This document shows positions 1-11,454 of a stretch of 64,000 nt of DNA, one piece after another. Source of the stretch: Talinum fruticosum. Its lineage: Eukaryota > Streptophyta > Magnoliopsida > Caryophyllales > Talinaceae. Position 1 is the stretch's first letter. Each line of letters begins with the position of its first letter. The stretch is from positions 5,518,001-5,582,000 of the forward strand of contig JAITYX010000041.1 of NCBI GenBank assembly GCA_021018815.1. Direction: 5' to 3'. Under the pieces are notes generated by a model that worked only from the letters and a program-made list of their open reading frames with translations, had not been told where the DNA came from and searched no databases. The translations under genes and the position numbers were made by a program.

Positions 1-154
1 TAAAAATTTAAAACACTTATTTGATGGCAAATTCAAACAATCTCATTAAATGTGGTTACGTTCGAAGTTTTTTTTTTTTGGTATCAAATATTATTAATTT
101 ATAGCTGAGATACTTAGCATGAATATCATCTTTTGTAACTATCTATAAACGTTA
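1..154. other. AT-rich flank, nothing recognised
   Basis: Plain AT-rich DNA before the first hAT-like element. I see no gene, repeat or signal in it. Confidence 0.6.
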
Positions 155-174
155 GTTACATATAGACTCGGCAA

Positions 175-560
175 TCGAGTCATTCGGTTCGGGTTCGATT
201 CGGGTTAGTTCGGTTCGGGTTAACTTCGGGTCGATCTTATTCGGGTTCGGTTCGGTTTCGGGTTCGGGTCAATTTCGGTTCAGTCAACTTCGGGTCAATC
301 TCATTCGGGTTCGTTCGGTTCCGGTTCGGCTTAACTTCGGTTCGGTTCAATTTCGGGTCAATTTCGTTCGGGTTCATTCGGTTTCGATTTGGGTTCGGGT
401 TTAGTTTGGGTTAATTTCGGATCGGGTCAACTTTGGGTCGGTTTCGGTTCGGGTTGGGTCAATGTCAATTTGGGTGAGTTTTGAGTATGATTTCGGGTTA
501 ACTTTAGATTGAGTTAAAATCAGGTCGGGTCACTTTTGGGGCGGGTTGATATTCGGTCGT
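175..560 (+). repeat. degenerate CGGTTCGGGT array, left
   Basis: Irregular repetition of units such as TTCGGTTCGGGT and AACTTCGGGTC at the left end of the hAT-like element. It resembles the subterminal repeats of hAT elements, which are known in other families to bind transposase. Here binding is inference only. Confidence 0.75.
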
Positions 561-2029
561 GTCGTGTCAAATTTTTTACAAAACCTTTTTGAGTTGAAGA
601 AAAATAAAATTTTATAAAGTTAATATATTATTAATATTAGTTTTTTTATTTTACACGTTTGTTTTTGTACGGATTAAAAAAATACTAGTAACTTTTAAGA
701 GATATAACTTATAAGTGTAAACAAGCAAAATTTGAATATTTGACTCTAAATTTAAAACAAGATAAACCAAATTGATATTTCAATACGTCACATATGTATA
801 ATCCAACTCAAACTTATTGATAAGTATTAAAAACGAAATCGCAAGACAACAACGATCTGATAAATATAAGAGTTAGGATTAACTGAATTTACTCGATGAA
901 TTGTAATTTGTAATGAATGAATTGAACTAATATGAACCATAATTTGACGTTTTATTTCATATGATGCCAAGTCGATTTGGTCAAATTCGAACTAGTACAA
1001 TTTCAACCGAACTTGTCTACAGACCTACATAAATTAATAAAATCGAAATTGCGAGATAGCGACATAATAACAATACTAATAGACTAAATGGCAATGGTTC
1101 GAATTTCTAGAATAATTATATTTGATGTTAAATTTATAAAGATAATGTTAGAATAACTTAGATAAGTTCGAATCGATACAATCTAAAATGATCTTGATAA
1201 ATCAAAATGAAAACCGAATATTCATCGGCCACTAGTCATACAACCAACTAAGAAGAATATCTAGTTAGTCAATCAATCGGTTATTGCTCAACTCATAAGT
1301 ACTCGACTTACGATTATCATCTTGTATTATAATTTTCCAACCAATTAATTGAACTAATTTGGACATTAATCTAGAGCTAAATTTAATATCAATTTGATCA
1401 AATTCAAACTAGCACAGATTAATAAAAACAGAGTTGTGAGATACTTGAGACATGGTAATGACTACTAATTTACTAAACCAAGTCTCATTGATATTAGTTA
1501 AGTACTTAACTTATTAATGACTATATTTAACGTTAAACGAATCCGACTTAGATAAGTTTGAGTCAATATAATCCCAAATAAACTTGCTAAATCAAAGTGA
1601 AAACTAATACAATTCGAATTGAACTTATTTATACAAATTAAATTACATACTTGTACAAATATTTCATTATTTTTTAAATTATTTATATATTTACACATAT
1701 TTCATTATTCTTTAAATTACATATATATTTACACGTTTTATTATTCTTTAAATTATATATTTCACCTTCATTTTCATGAACAAAATAATAATTTATTTTA
1801 TAATGTAAATTCTCTAAACTTATTAATTAAATTAAATTAAATTCTATTAATAATATCTTATAAAGTTATAATATAAAAATTTCCAGCTTTTATTTTTTTT
1901 CCTCTTATTTGTTTAACAAAAATCAAGATTTTCATCTCTACTTCTACTATAATAAAAATCAAAATTTTTGTCAAAAATTACAATTAGATTTTGGAGGGAA
2001 AGCTCCATCTCTTATGAGAGACTTGCCAA

Positions 2030-2370
2030 AAAAATGGGGGTTGGGTCAAATTCAAATTCAAGTTGGGTTGGGTTTGGATCACTTTTATTCGATTCGAGTC
2101 CGAATCGGTTCGGATCCGATTCGGTTCGGTTCTGATTCGGTTCGGGTCGTAATCGGGTCAATTATATTTCGGGTCGTTTCGGTTTCGGTCGGTTCGGTTT
2201 CGGATCGGGTCATTTCGGTTCGGGTCTTAATCGGGATCATTACATTTCGGGTCGGTTCGGTTCAGGTTGGTTCATTTCGGTTTTGGGTCAAAATCGGTTC
2301 ACTTGTTTCGTATGTTGGTTCGGTTTGGGTTTCGGGTTGTTTGGGTTGACCCATTCGGTTCGGGTCGGTT
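2030..2370 (+). repeat. degenerate CGGTTCGGGT array, right
   Basis: Same motif family as the left array and on the same strand, so direct rather than inverted. The long open frame that runs through it is a by-product of the repeat and not a gene. Confidence 0.75.
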
Positions 2371-2711
2371 TTGCCGAGTCTAGTTACATATTGATAAATA
2401 ACCTTTATTTTTTTATGGATAAATAACCTTTTATGAAGGGCTAACTATTACTAATACCATGATTAGGCGCTTGGTTGGATGTAATGTAATTAGAGATGCA
2501 ATGTAATGGGACAATAATTACATTATCATATTTGGTTATATAAAAAGTGTAATCTATACTATATATAATAGTAATCTTTTTAAAAGTATGACATGGCGAC
2601 TCGAGACTCGAATTTAGGAGTTTCGTCCAATAAAAAAATTAATTTATCTTTGAACAAAAAATAGGTTTCCACTCATTTATCAACTCTTTTTACTCCTTAC
2701 CACAATAAATC

Positions 2712-2757
2712 TAATAATAATAATAATAATAACAACAACAACAACAACAACAACAAC

Positions 2758-2821
<64 letters not shown>

Positions 2822-2861
2822 TAATCGTAATGATAATAATAATAATAACAATAACAATAAC

Positions 2862-2923
<62 letters not shown>

Positions 2924-2930
2924 CAATAAT
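2712..2930. repeat. (AAT)n/(AAC)n microsatellite
   Basis: About 219 bases of AAT repeats with AAC interruptions. The poly-leucine, poly-isoleucine and poly-tyrosine frames across it are artefacts. Confidence 0.95.
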
Positions 2931-3092
2931 CATTTATACTTTTATACTATATATAATAGCAATTGTTTTTAAATGATGAAATGGTGAGAGTGAATTTAGG
3001 AGTTTCGTCCAATAAAAAAAATAATTTATCATTGAAAAAAAATAGGTTTGTACTAATCTATGGACTCTTTTTAATCTTTGCCACAATAAATC

Positions 3093-3156
<64 letters not shown>
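3093..3156. repeat. (AAT)n microsatellite
   Basis: A pure array of about 21 AAT units in the second unit of the tandem pair. Confidence 0.95.
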
Positions 3157-3169
3157 CTATGCAATATAT

Positions 3170-4396
3170 AATAATAGTATTTTCAAAATGTTCAATATTG
3201 CAATGAGAGTTATTGTAGGAGCTTAGAGCAATCTTAGCTATAAAAATTATTTGTACATTAAATATGAGTTGTTGATGTAAAATAATATAATTTACCCAAA
3301 TAAAAAAATTCCTTTTATAAATGGACTCTCCTCCTTTTTTTTTTTTTTTTTTGTGATAATATAGTCTTATTAATATTTTCTTTCTCCTTCATATATTGAA
3401 ACAAATGTTGAGTAATGATAATTGGCTTATGTGGAGTTGATATTTCACCTTTCACATTTGTTTTTTTACAATTTCAATATCTTAATTTAGGTTATTTTAG
3501 TTTCAGTTGTTTGCAATATAAACATAATAGAGTTGTCTTTTAGGATAACCAAAATTTAGGAATAAAAAATAACATATTTATTGTGATGAAAAGAGAAAGG
3601 GGTTTCAAAAATACTGGAGAACGGGTCGAATATATGTGGTTTTGAGTTATAAATGTCGAATTATAGAAAGCTTGGTTGCTTTGGTAGTTTAACTTTGATA
3701 TTTAGGCATCTCTTGATTTAGGCCTTAATTGAATAATAGTGTGTACTTTAAATTAGGGAGTACGACTTTGAGATGGTGTCTCGATTGATTAACAATGAAT
3801 CCTTACACTATTTTATCTACATTTTCTTCACAAATATAGGGTCAAAGAATAGAGATTAGATAATTAAGGTTGTCATATAATGCTTAAAAAAATTAAACGC
3901 ATTTCAATAGCTTACCTCAAGTATATGAGATATATTCATTATATGTTTTTTGACTAACTTGCTAAATTGCATAATTCCTTCCTTTTTCTTCAAAAAAACT
4001 TGCTAAATTGCACCAACCAAAAAAAAAACAAAAAATAGTATTAAGTTACGTATTTCTAGGAATTGTATATATTATCTCTTAGAAATCATTTTCTTACTTA
4101 ATTATCTACTTGATCATTAATATGATTTTATTAAGCCTAATTTGGTAATTATTAAGTTGAATTTTATATGCTTCACTTGCTAATTTATGCAACAGTAAAG
4201 TTGTCATTCATTCTCACCACATTTCTATCTTAAATTATTTGAATGTCAATATAATTTTTGGGTAAGCTCAGAAAATGAATTTTCTCTCACCATACTTATA
4301 TCATTGCGTTGAATATTTACAACATATAAATTTGTTTTTTAATGAATTCTCTCATTCCCTTTTAGATGATTAGGATGTTATAACTTTTAGAGATTA
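3170..4396. other. non-coding interior of the Helitron-like insertion
   Basis: AT-rich DNA with poly-A and poly-T runs (for example 3335-3352). I find no frame with recognisable protein similarity and no RNA gene. Confidence 0.5.
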
Positions 4397-4404
4397 GATA
4401 TAGC

Positions 4405-4998
4405 TAGAGTTGGTAAATAGGTTAGGTCGGGTCGAGTTCGTGTTCATGTCGAACATAAACGGGTTGAAACCCCCTTGACTTGAATCGACTCGTTTAATAA
4501 ACGGCCTGACCCGATTTAACTCGTTTACCTATTTAACATGCTATTTTAATTTAATTAATTAAACATACACCACTTGCAATAAAACATAAAACGTTGCTTG
4601 GGCTTACAAAAGATTAAACCACCGTCCATGAAGTTAAGTTTCAATAATTACAAACAAAAGTACCAAGCTACAAACCAAAGTCTAAATTCTTAAACATCCA
4701 TGTCCACACACACCAAATATTACAATTCGGATAGTTAATTGTACACAAATACATAATCAAAATACCAAATCACAACCAACAAACATTAAACAGATTCCAC
4801 TATAAACCCGTTTAATTAAAATGATTAAATAGGTTATTTTTCGTGTCGAAAATCTCGACCTGAATCTAACTCATAATTAAATAGTTCAATCGTGTCAACC
4901 CAATTAATTAAACGGGTTAAAAATCTCTACCCAAACCCGCTTATTTTTGTGTTTAATTCATGTCGGTAATTGTGTCGAGTCAACTTTTGCCAACTCTA
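4405..4998. mobile_element. hAT-like MITE, 594 bp
   Basis: Ends are TAGAGTTGG and CCAACTCTA (9-bp inverted repeat), flanked by GATATAGC (4397-4404) and GATATAAC (4999-5006), which match at 7 of 8 positions. The 5' subterminal region contains GGTCGGGTCGAG and the 3' region AAACGGGTT, as in plant hAT MITEs. It has no coding capacity and is nested inside the Helitron-like insertion. Confidence 0.8.
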
Positions 4999-6365
4999 GA
5001 TATAACTGCAAATTCGGTTTCAAAAGTGCAAGAAGTGAAGCTAAAATATGTGAATCCATTTTGCAAACCGAGTTGGATGTTGGGAAAATGTTTTGGAAAT
5101 ACAACCGATTTAAGGATGTAAATGTAAAAAGAATGTTGTTAAAAGTGAAACTATTCAATAAAATCAAATGATCAAGAAAAATAAACTCACAAGTACAACA
5201 TCACTCCTTGATTCAATAATTTCTTAAAGTCTACATTATACAACATTACTTCGTGCCTAGCACGAGTCCGTACTCATTGTAATCACAAAGACAATGAATT
5301 ATTTCAATAAGAAAAAACAGTAATTTTAAATTATTGTATTAGAGGTAAATGTTATCTAAATAAAAATTTGAGCTACATATAAAGATTTGAGATTTTTAAA
5401 ATATTTGCTATCAAATAATCAAGTTTTATTTCTTTTTTGGCTAATCTCAACTATATTATTCCAATGGTAATAAATATCATAATAAAGATAAATATTATTC
5501 ACATGAAAAAATTTTAATTTGAAATCATATTTAAGATTTTTTTAATCTTTTATATCATATTTCGTAATTTTAAATTTTTTGGTGACAAAAAGATCAACCA
5601 GATTATTCTACCGGCAATAAATGTTCATCGTAGTGAAGATAAATGTTATCCAAATAATAAAATTTGAACTCTAAATTTGTATTTGAACTTTTTAAATCTT
5701 TTCTATCATATAATTAAGTTTTAAATTTTTTTCATTGATAAAAAATACAAATTGAAATTATTTTATTTATAATAAATATTTATTGAATTAAATATAAATG
5801 CTAACAAGTAATTAACAAGTAAAAAAATTTTGATCTAAAAATTTTTATTTAAGCTTCCTTTTATCTTTTTACTTGAATAGTTAAATTTTGAATCCAAAAC
5901 ATTGAATTTGAATTGTTGTCTTAATGACCAACCGATCATATCAAATATTAAGATAATAAAAGAAAAAAATCAAATTCCTTCTCAAATCTAAGAATTTTTT
6001 GCTTGCAAAGGAGGAGGGAAAAAATGATATGAAATAGAGAAAGAGAGAATTATTGGAAGTGTGTGAAAATTTGATCACAAGGACGAATGTAATCATGATT
6101 ATTTAGTAAATGTTCAAGTAATTGTAATTCCATAAGTAGAGGTGTAACACCCCTAGACCCACCCTAGGAGTATTACAAGGTAGGGTTCCCAGGAGGAACC
6201 CCTAAGGCTGCTCAAGATCTCAACTTGGGGTTAATAACCCTTTCTTGGATTGGCGGAAGCGTAATTCTAGGTTTTCGAAGGTTTTTCGGAAATTTCGGCA
6301 GAGTTTCCTCCGTAAACTGGCTAAACCCATAGGCTTAAAGCCCTAACCCCGCACGAAACACAATC

Positions 6366-6430
6366 TTAAACTCAACGAGCCACACGCTCGGAGAAACACA
6401 ACACAACTCAACGAGCCACACGCTCGGAGT
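6366..6430 (+). repeat. CACACGCTCGGAG minisatellite, 2 units
   Basis: The unit AACTCAACGAGCCACACGCT plus CGGAG occurs twice here and three times in LTR copy 2 (about 36890-36988). Confidence 0.85.
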
Positions 6431-7104
6431 ATTCACATAGGGATTTCATGTTATACATCGGTAAAACTTAAGTTCAAGTACAACTGGTCTTTACAAACAT
6501 CTTTACGGACAAAAGACAGAAAAACAAGCGATGAAGTCCAGGCATCTCCTATTCGTCCGCTATTTCCAAAAGCCAAAGGCAACTCCTGCCGGTCTTAACT
6601 TCAGTACCTGAAATGTTGGTGAGGTCATGAGCTCACTAGCCCGATGAATAATCCAAACCCAACCCCGGGTTTCACTTTGCACATTAATTCATTAACAAAC
6701 ACACGTAAGTTCATAACTCATTCATGACACGCGATTCAGATTATACATGCTTAAGACATGCGAGATTTTAAACTTACCAACTTGCCGAGAATCATAATGA
6801 CATCACTTATTCATGAATTCAATTAAACATGCATCATTCGTATTTCTATGCAAGTAAATCATAGAATCACTCATCATGCAAATCATTCATCACGTAAATC
6901 ATATCTTAGTTCTTATGGTATTCATTTCTTATGAAATCGGGATTCGTTCTTCCTCTTATTCTTCTTCTTGAGTTCAATCATGCATTTCATAAATCATTAA
7001 TTCGCTCTTTCTTGTTCGATATACACGATCATTTGATTCTTCAAAGCATAATTCTTTTAAGTCTTTTTAGTTTCGAATGGAAAGAAGATTTATGCACTCG
7101 CTCT

Positions 7105-7325
7105 AAAGACCCAGTTCTTGGAGCCAAAATAATTCGTGGGCTCGGTTCACGGAGGCGAATAATTCGTGGCCTCGAGGCAAAATAATTCGTGGCCTCGAGG
7201 CAGCCTCCCTTCCTCGAAGGACGCATACCGTCAATAATTCGTAGAAGCAAAATAATTCGTGGCTTCGGGTTGATGAGACACTTCTATGGCCATAGCTTCG
7301 AGAGGGTTCTTTAATTCGTGGGGTC
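7105..7325 (+). repeat. AATAATTCGTGGCCTCG minisatellite
   Basis: The core AAAATAATTCGTGG with variable flanks recurs about six times (first near 7127, last a TTTAATTCGTGGGGTC variant near 7310). Only about three remain in LTR copy 2 (37698-37805), so the array changes length between copies. Confidence 0.85.
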
Positions 7326-8269
7326 TTAGATCAATAACACAATCCTTTCTCCCTTCTTCAGCTTCTTTATGTTTCTTATCTTCTTATTACTTATACATAA
7401 GATATACTTAATTCATATAATTCATGTTTAACACGTTCATACGTAACTTCTTCAAAACAAGCAATTCACATAAGCAAGTTCCAACTCAAGTATAATCAAT
7501 TCATTTCACATATGCATGCTTATGTCATTTACAATCGATCTAATTCGGGGTAAACGCATAATCACATAAACATGCCAACTAGGATTCCTAATCAACGAAC
7601 TTATCGTTTTCATGATCGCGTATTATCGCGTACAGGTGGTTTATGGTTCTACAACTTTCCTTAATCCATGAATATCTTTTAATCTAGCCACATAACTTCT
7701 TAAATTTCAGCTCTTGATTCGAGTTACTCACTTAGATACAATTTAGCCCAAAACAGAACATTTTCACTCAAAATTGCATATCTCCTAATCAACTCATCCA
7801 ATGCATACGAAATTTAACACGAAATTCCCATAAATTGCCACGAAGCTGCAGTAAAAATTACAGGAAATTTGGGCTGCACATGAATTCGCAATAATCCAGA
7901 CAGCAGGATAAATTCATGAAAAATCTGCACTTAAGTCATGATGTTCAATTTTCTGATTTTTCTCAATAATTCTGTTCAAGCTAACTTCACTAAATTCTCA
8001 ATCACACAGCTCCATAATCATGCTCAACAATGCTCAAATATCATTAAATTCATAAACTAGGCATAAATCGCAACATGCTTTTCGGTTCGTGAGTTTCTAG
8101 TTTCTTCAATTTATGCCTCTAACTTCTTCAATTAAACCTAGAGTTTCCATTTTCATGAATCAATTCCAAGTTTCATCCACCTAATTCATTTTATTTTGGA
8201 GGATGAATTCAGATTACTCACCTTAAATTCTTAGAGGTTCTAAGAATTCAGTTTTGGGAGGTTTTCGAA

Positions 8270-8770
8270 TTGGGTTTCGATTTCGTTTCCTCCTTCCCTT
8301 TTTTCCTCTCGGTTCCCCCTTCTTCCACCTTGCTCAAACTCTCGCTGTCTCCCTCTCGCTTTGCTGTTTTCGGGTTCTCAAACCTCTAGCCTCGGTTCTG
8401 TTCGGTCTCGCCGGCTCCTCTTCGCGCTCGCCGGCCGTGCGAGCACGCCGTGCTCACCGACCGCCTTCCTCGGCCCTTGCGTTCATTGGCCGCAGAGCCC
8501 CTTCTTGGTCTCTGTCTCCCGGTCTCTTGCTTTTCCCTTCTTCCTCTCGCTGCTTTACCTGCGTTCGCCGGCGGCCTTTCCTTCGTTCGCCGGCCTCCGG
8601 CCGCTTCCTCTCTCTCGCTCGCTCCGCTCGCCCTCGCCCGATCTCCCTTCTCTCGCTTTCCCTGCTTCTCCTTCTTTCGTTTCCCTTGTCTCTCGCTTCT
8701 TTCCTTTTTCCTCTCGTTCTTTTCTTTGTTCTCAGCTCTAATCCCAGCCTCACTCTCTCTCCTCCTTAGC
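8270..8770 (+). repeat. pyrimidine-rich, GC-rich tract in LTR copy 1
   Basis: About 500 bases dominated by C and T on the plus strand, with many CTCTCGCT and TTCGCC words, much richer in GC than its surroundings. It is shared with LTR copy 2 (38740-39190) and therefore belongs to the LTR family. Overlapping frames (serine/leucine/proline rich) have no recognisable domain and I do not call them genes. A leader or promoter-proximal role is possible but unproven. Confidence 0.7.
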
Positions 8771-9242
8771 TAATTACACATAATGGGCTGTTGTTTCATT
8801 CCAATTGGACCCTTAATTCCCAACTTCGGTTTCACGCAGCACTCCTACCCTCAACCGCCAGCCATCCCCATTCTCATTTCCTTTTTCTTTTCTTTTAATT
8901 GGGTCCAACTAGCTTCTCAAGGCCCAATTTAACTAACCCACGCTCGGTTTCGGTTCTCGGGTTTCTAATTCCGACTCGGAAAAATTCTAATTCACTTAAT
9001 ATAATAATTTAATTTACTAGCAAGCAAACACCTGAAATTTCGGGGTCTCACAAGAGATTAATGTGATTACAATGCAATTTTGATTGCATTACAAAATTGT
9101 AACCAAATATGGTAATATAATCAGCATTATCAATTTGATTACATTACCACTTTGATTATGTCTAATCAAACATGCCCTAAGTGAATGCTTTTGTTTTAAA
9201 TTTAAAATATAAAATATTTAAAACGTAATTATCCAATGGTGA

Positions 9243-10430
9243 TAATAATAATAATAATAACAACAACAATAATAACAATTTTGCTAATTGTCGCGTCGCC
9301 CTTATGGTGATGGATAAAGATTATCCATAACTTATTTTGTAAAAAATCTTATCTAATTAATTTATATATATGGTAAAAATTTATTTGATATTCTCCTTTT
9401 TAAATATAATATTTTTAGTTGCCTAGTTAAAATCAAACTCTCTACCTAACATCCTAAATCACATCAAAATATAATTATATTTTTAATTTTTAATTAAATC
9501 TTACTGTTAATTGGATATAATATCGTATCCCTTTTCGATCAAAACAAAATTAAATCCTACGCCCAAAAAAAAACTACCCATGAAATCTTAAACCAAAAAA
9601 AAAAAAACTACCATGAAAAATCTAGTAAGCATTAGAGCACATATCCATTTAAAAAAAATTAATTCTTTTCTTTGATTTGTCTACCATATGCATTTATTTA
9701 ACTATATAACTTTTTAATTCATCTAAATGGTTGTTTTAGTGTGAATTGAAATTACCCATTGTGAAAAAATAAAAAAAATAACAACAATGAGAATGAAGCT
9801 TTAAAAGATGAATATGAAGCATATCAAAAAATTTAAAAATAAATAAAAAATAAATTGGACAACACAAATGAAGAACATGCCAAAATTAAATTGTAATTGT
9901 AGCATTCAATTAGGTAATTGTAATTAAAAAATAATTAGGTAATATCTTAAGTGGAGAGTTTGATTTAGATGGCAAACGCATATGGTACACAAATCAAAGA
10001 AAAGAATCAATTTTTTTTTAAAAAATGGATATGTAGCTCTAATGCTTGACTAGATTTTTCATGGGTAGTTTTTTTAGATTTTTCATGGGTAGTTTTTTTG
10101 GGTTAGAATTTCATGGGTAGTTTTTTTGGGGGTTAGGATTTAATTTTGTTTTGATTGAAAAGGGATAGGATGTTATATCAAATTAACAATAAGATTTAAG
10201 TAGAAAATTAAAAATATAATTGTGTTTTGACGTGATTTAGGGTGTTAGCTAGAGAGTTTGATTTAATTAGGCAACTAAAAATATTGTATTTAAAAAGGAG
10301 GATATTGAATAAATTTTTACCATACATGTAAATATAATTAGATAAATATTCTTTATAAAATCAGATATGGATAATCCTTATCTATCGTCCTAAAGGTAAT
10401 AATTAGCAAAACCGTGTAATAATAATAATA
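9243..10430. repeat. foldback inverted repeat, arms about 0.45 kb
   Basis: The left arm (about 9243-9695) and the right arm (about 9965-10430) are reverse complements over most of their length, with a spacer of about 270 bases. Matching pairs include TCATATGCAT-like centres, GGATAGGATGTTATATC against GATATAATATCGTATCC, and the outermost AGCAAAAC against GTTTTGCT. Both outer edges run into AAT repeats. The right arm has three copies of TTCATGGGTAGTTTTTTT and the left two. There is no coding sequence and no clear terminal motif or target duplication. It may be a foldback element or a source of hairpin RNA; the class is unknown. Confidence 0.75.
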
Positions 10431-10599
10431 ATGTGAAAGAATTAATGATTAGTTAATGCATAGAAACAACGAGAAAATAAAAGGAAAAAATAAACAACCA
10501 ATGAGAATGTGACACTTGGTGAAAATATGTACTATCACTAAAAAATACATATAGTTAGACAGATAGATAGGCCCACACATTCCGTATCACACTCGACTA

Positions 10600-11440
10600 A
10601 CAGCGCATCTCAAGAATAAGTGTGTATGATCTTCTTTGTTGTTTAAGCACAAAGTACATAAATCTTAAATATGAATTGCACATTCATCAACCCATCTCTT
10701 GTGTTCGGTCTCCCCAACACCATTCTCTGCAAACAGGAACTATGCTTAGGGATATTCAATCTACTCCAAAGTTAACTAAGCCATTGATGAGTTATCTTGA
10801 GGCCCTTGCAGCCATTTATACCCACTAGAAATCGTATAAACACCTGAGGCGGAATGAAACCGTTTTCCTTCATTATATCATGCAAGCAAAGATATCCCTA
10901 ATTTTGAGGATTTTTCTTCAATACCAAGTTGACTGAGTAGTAGTTTCCATTGTCTAAATAGAACTCCCCTTTATATAGATTTCATTAATCCATTTCACCT
11001 ACAAATATTGTTTATCAATTGCTATACATCATCGGTGTTTAGCAACAACCGCAAGATTCTATGTATCACACCTCGTCCACCGGCTGACTTTGGTTTACGA
11101 GATAAAATCCCAAGCTACAGGAGGTTTTTTCACATAACAAAAAGTTTTTGCACATGCCCTTAATACTCTTTACCACACCTTTTGGCAAAATGAACAAGGA
11201 AGATCTAATTTGTCAGTTGTACTATCATATGACAAATGCCTAAGAGGTGCAAGATCTAATTCTACCTTCAATTTTTGTAATTACAAAGAACTCCTTTAAT
11301 AATAAAGGCTTGGGATTCATGAGCATTAATATGAAGATCTATAGCAGGAGAAAAATGAGAGAATGCCTCCATAACAAGTTGCACAATTGGAAAATGAGCT
11401 TTACAAAAGACCGTCAAGTTATCAAGATGTTGTAGTATGA
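10600..11440 (-). pseudogene. LINE reverse transcriptase C-terminal fragment
   Basis: Read on the minus strand in several frames, this stretch resembles the end of a plant LINE ORF2. A segment like LPKGVVKSIKGMCKNFL (near 11155-11200) matches the conserved region after the polymerase core. VKWINEIYIKGSSI (near 10970-11010) is a LINE signature. LWSRLNIPKHS (near 10740-10775), followed by cysteine-containing text, matches the start of the zinc-binding domain. Frameshifts and stops are frequent. No start, tail or target duplication was identified. It is old and inactive. Confidence 0.6.
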
Positions 11441-11454
11441 TAAATTATATATGA

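Larger units (their letters stand above)
163..2382. mobile_element. non-autonomous hAT-like element, 2.2 kb
   Basis: The element starts TAGACTCGGCAA and ends TTGCCGAGTCTA, an exact 12-bp terminal inverted repeat. It is flanked by a perfect 8-bp direct repeat GTTACATA (155-162 and 2383-2390). An 8-bp duplication with TAG...CTA ends and a G/C-rich subterminal region is the pattern of plant hAT elements. Just inside both ends are degenerate arrays built on CGGTTCGGGT (about 175-560 and 2030-2370). The middle, about 590-2000, is AT-rich and codes for nothing recognisable; no transposase is present. It must have been mobilised in trans. The arrays point the same way at both ends, which is odd (see findings). 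Confidence 0.85.
2556..3170. repeat. tandem pair of 5'-end units with AAT microsatellites
   Basis: Two related units lie head to tail (about 2556-2930 and 2945-3156). Each begins CTATATATAATAG, carries the shared text AGGAGTTTCGTCCAATAAAA, then CCACAATAAATCTAATAAT, and ends in a long AAT array. A third partial start (GCAATATATAATAATAG) follows at 3158. The 5' end of the Helitron-like element appears to have been tandemly copied together with its microsatellite. Confidence 0.75.
2553..5276 (+). mobile_element. Helitron-like insertion
   Basis: It starts TCTATACTATATATAATAG, a 5' terminus of the form Helitrons use (TC start, no terminal inverted repeat, no target duplication). It ends just after a hairpin-like stretch, TTCGTGC-cta-GCACGA, at about 5251-5265. 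It sits between an A and a T of the interrupted MITE: removing 2553-5276 restores the sequence seen in the 54057-55130 copy (GTGTAA joined to TGTAATCAC). The expected CTRR end is not seen; the last bases are CTCAT. No Rep/helicase is present, so it would be non-autonomous. Boundaries are well supported by the empty-site comparison; the class is less certain. Confidence 0.6.
6143..9052 (+). mobile_element. solo LTR, 2.9 kb, gypsy-type (copy 1)
   Basis: Starts TGTAACACCCC and ends GGGGTCTCACA, a TG...CA unit with a short imperfect terminal inverted repeat. It is flanked by AGAGG (6138-6142) and AGAGA (9053-9057), a 5-bp duplication with one change. The sequence without the element is preserved in the MITE copy at 54057-55130. 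There is no internal domain, primer-binding site or second LTR, so this is a solo LTR left by recombination. Length and TGTAACACCCC start suggest a Ty3/gypsy (Tekay-like) family; that is inference. It contains two minisatellites and a pyrimidine-rich tract. A second copy lies at 36679-39533. The frames at 8254-8773 come from the pyrimidine tract. Confidence 0.85.
2463..9180 (-). mobile_element. Harbinger/Tourist-like MITE, split by two insertions
   Basis: Three blocks (2463-2552, 5277-6142, 9058-9180) together match the reverse complement of the intact copy at 54057-55130. The ends read TTAGGCGCTTGGTTGG and CATGCCCTAA, the TTTGGTTGGATGTAAT type terminal repeat. Two later insertions separate the blocks: a Helitron-like element and a 2.9 kb solo LTR. 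A related unoccupied sequence near 22131 runs straight from the left flank to the right flank and supports the outer edges. The flanking trinucleotides are TTA and TAA, so the exact target duplication is unclear. It has no coding capacity. Confidence 0.8.

Noticed and set aside
2040..2349. A 146-codon frame at 1909-2349 with repeats of VGS-type residues
   Set aside because: Produced by the CGGTTCGGGT array of the hAT-like element.
2697..3226. Poly-leucine, poly-isoleucine and poly-tyrosine frames
   Set aside because: Translation of AAT microsatellites.
8254..8773. Long overlapping open frames (up to 171 codons) in the pyrimidine-rich tract
   Set aside because: Three frames are open at once, composition is serine/leucine/proline from CT-rich DNA, and the second LTR copy changes by indels. 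No domain.
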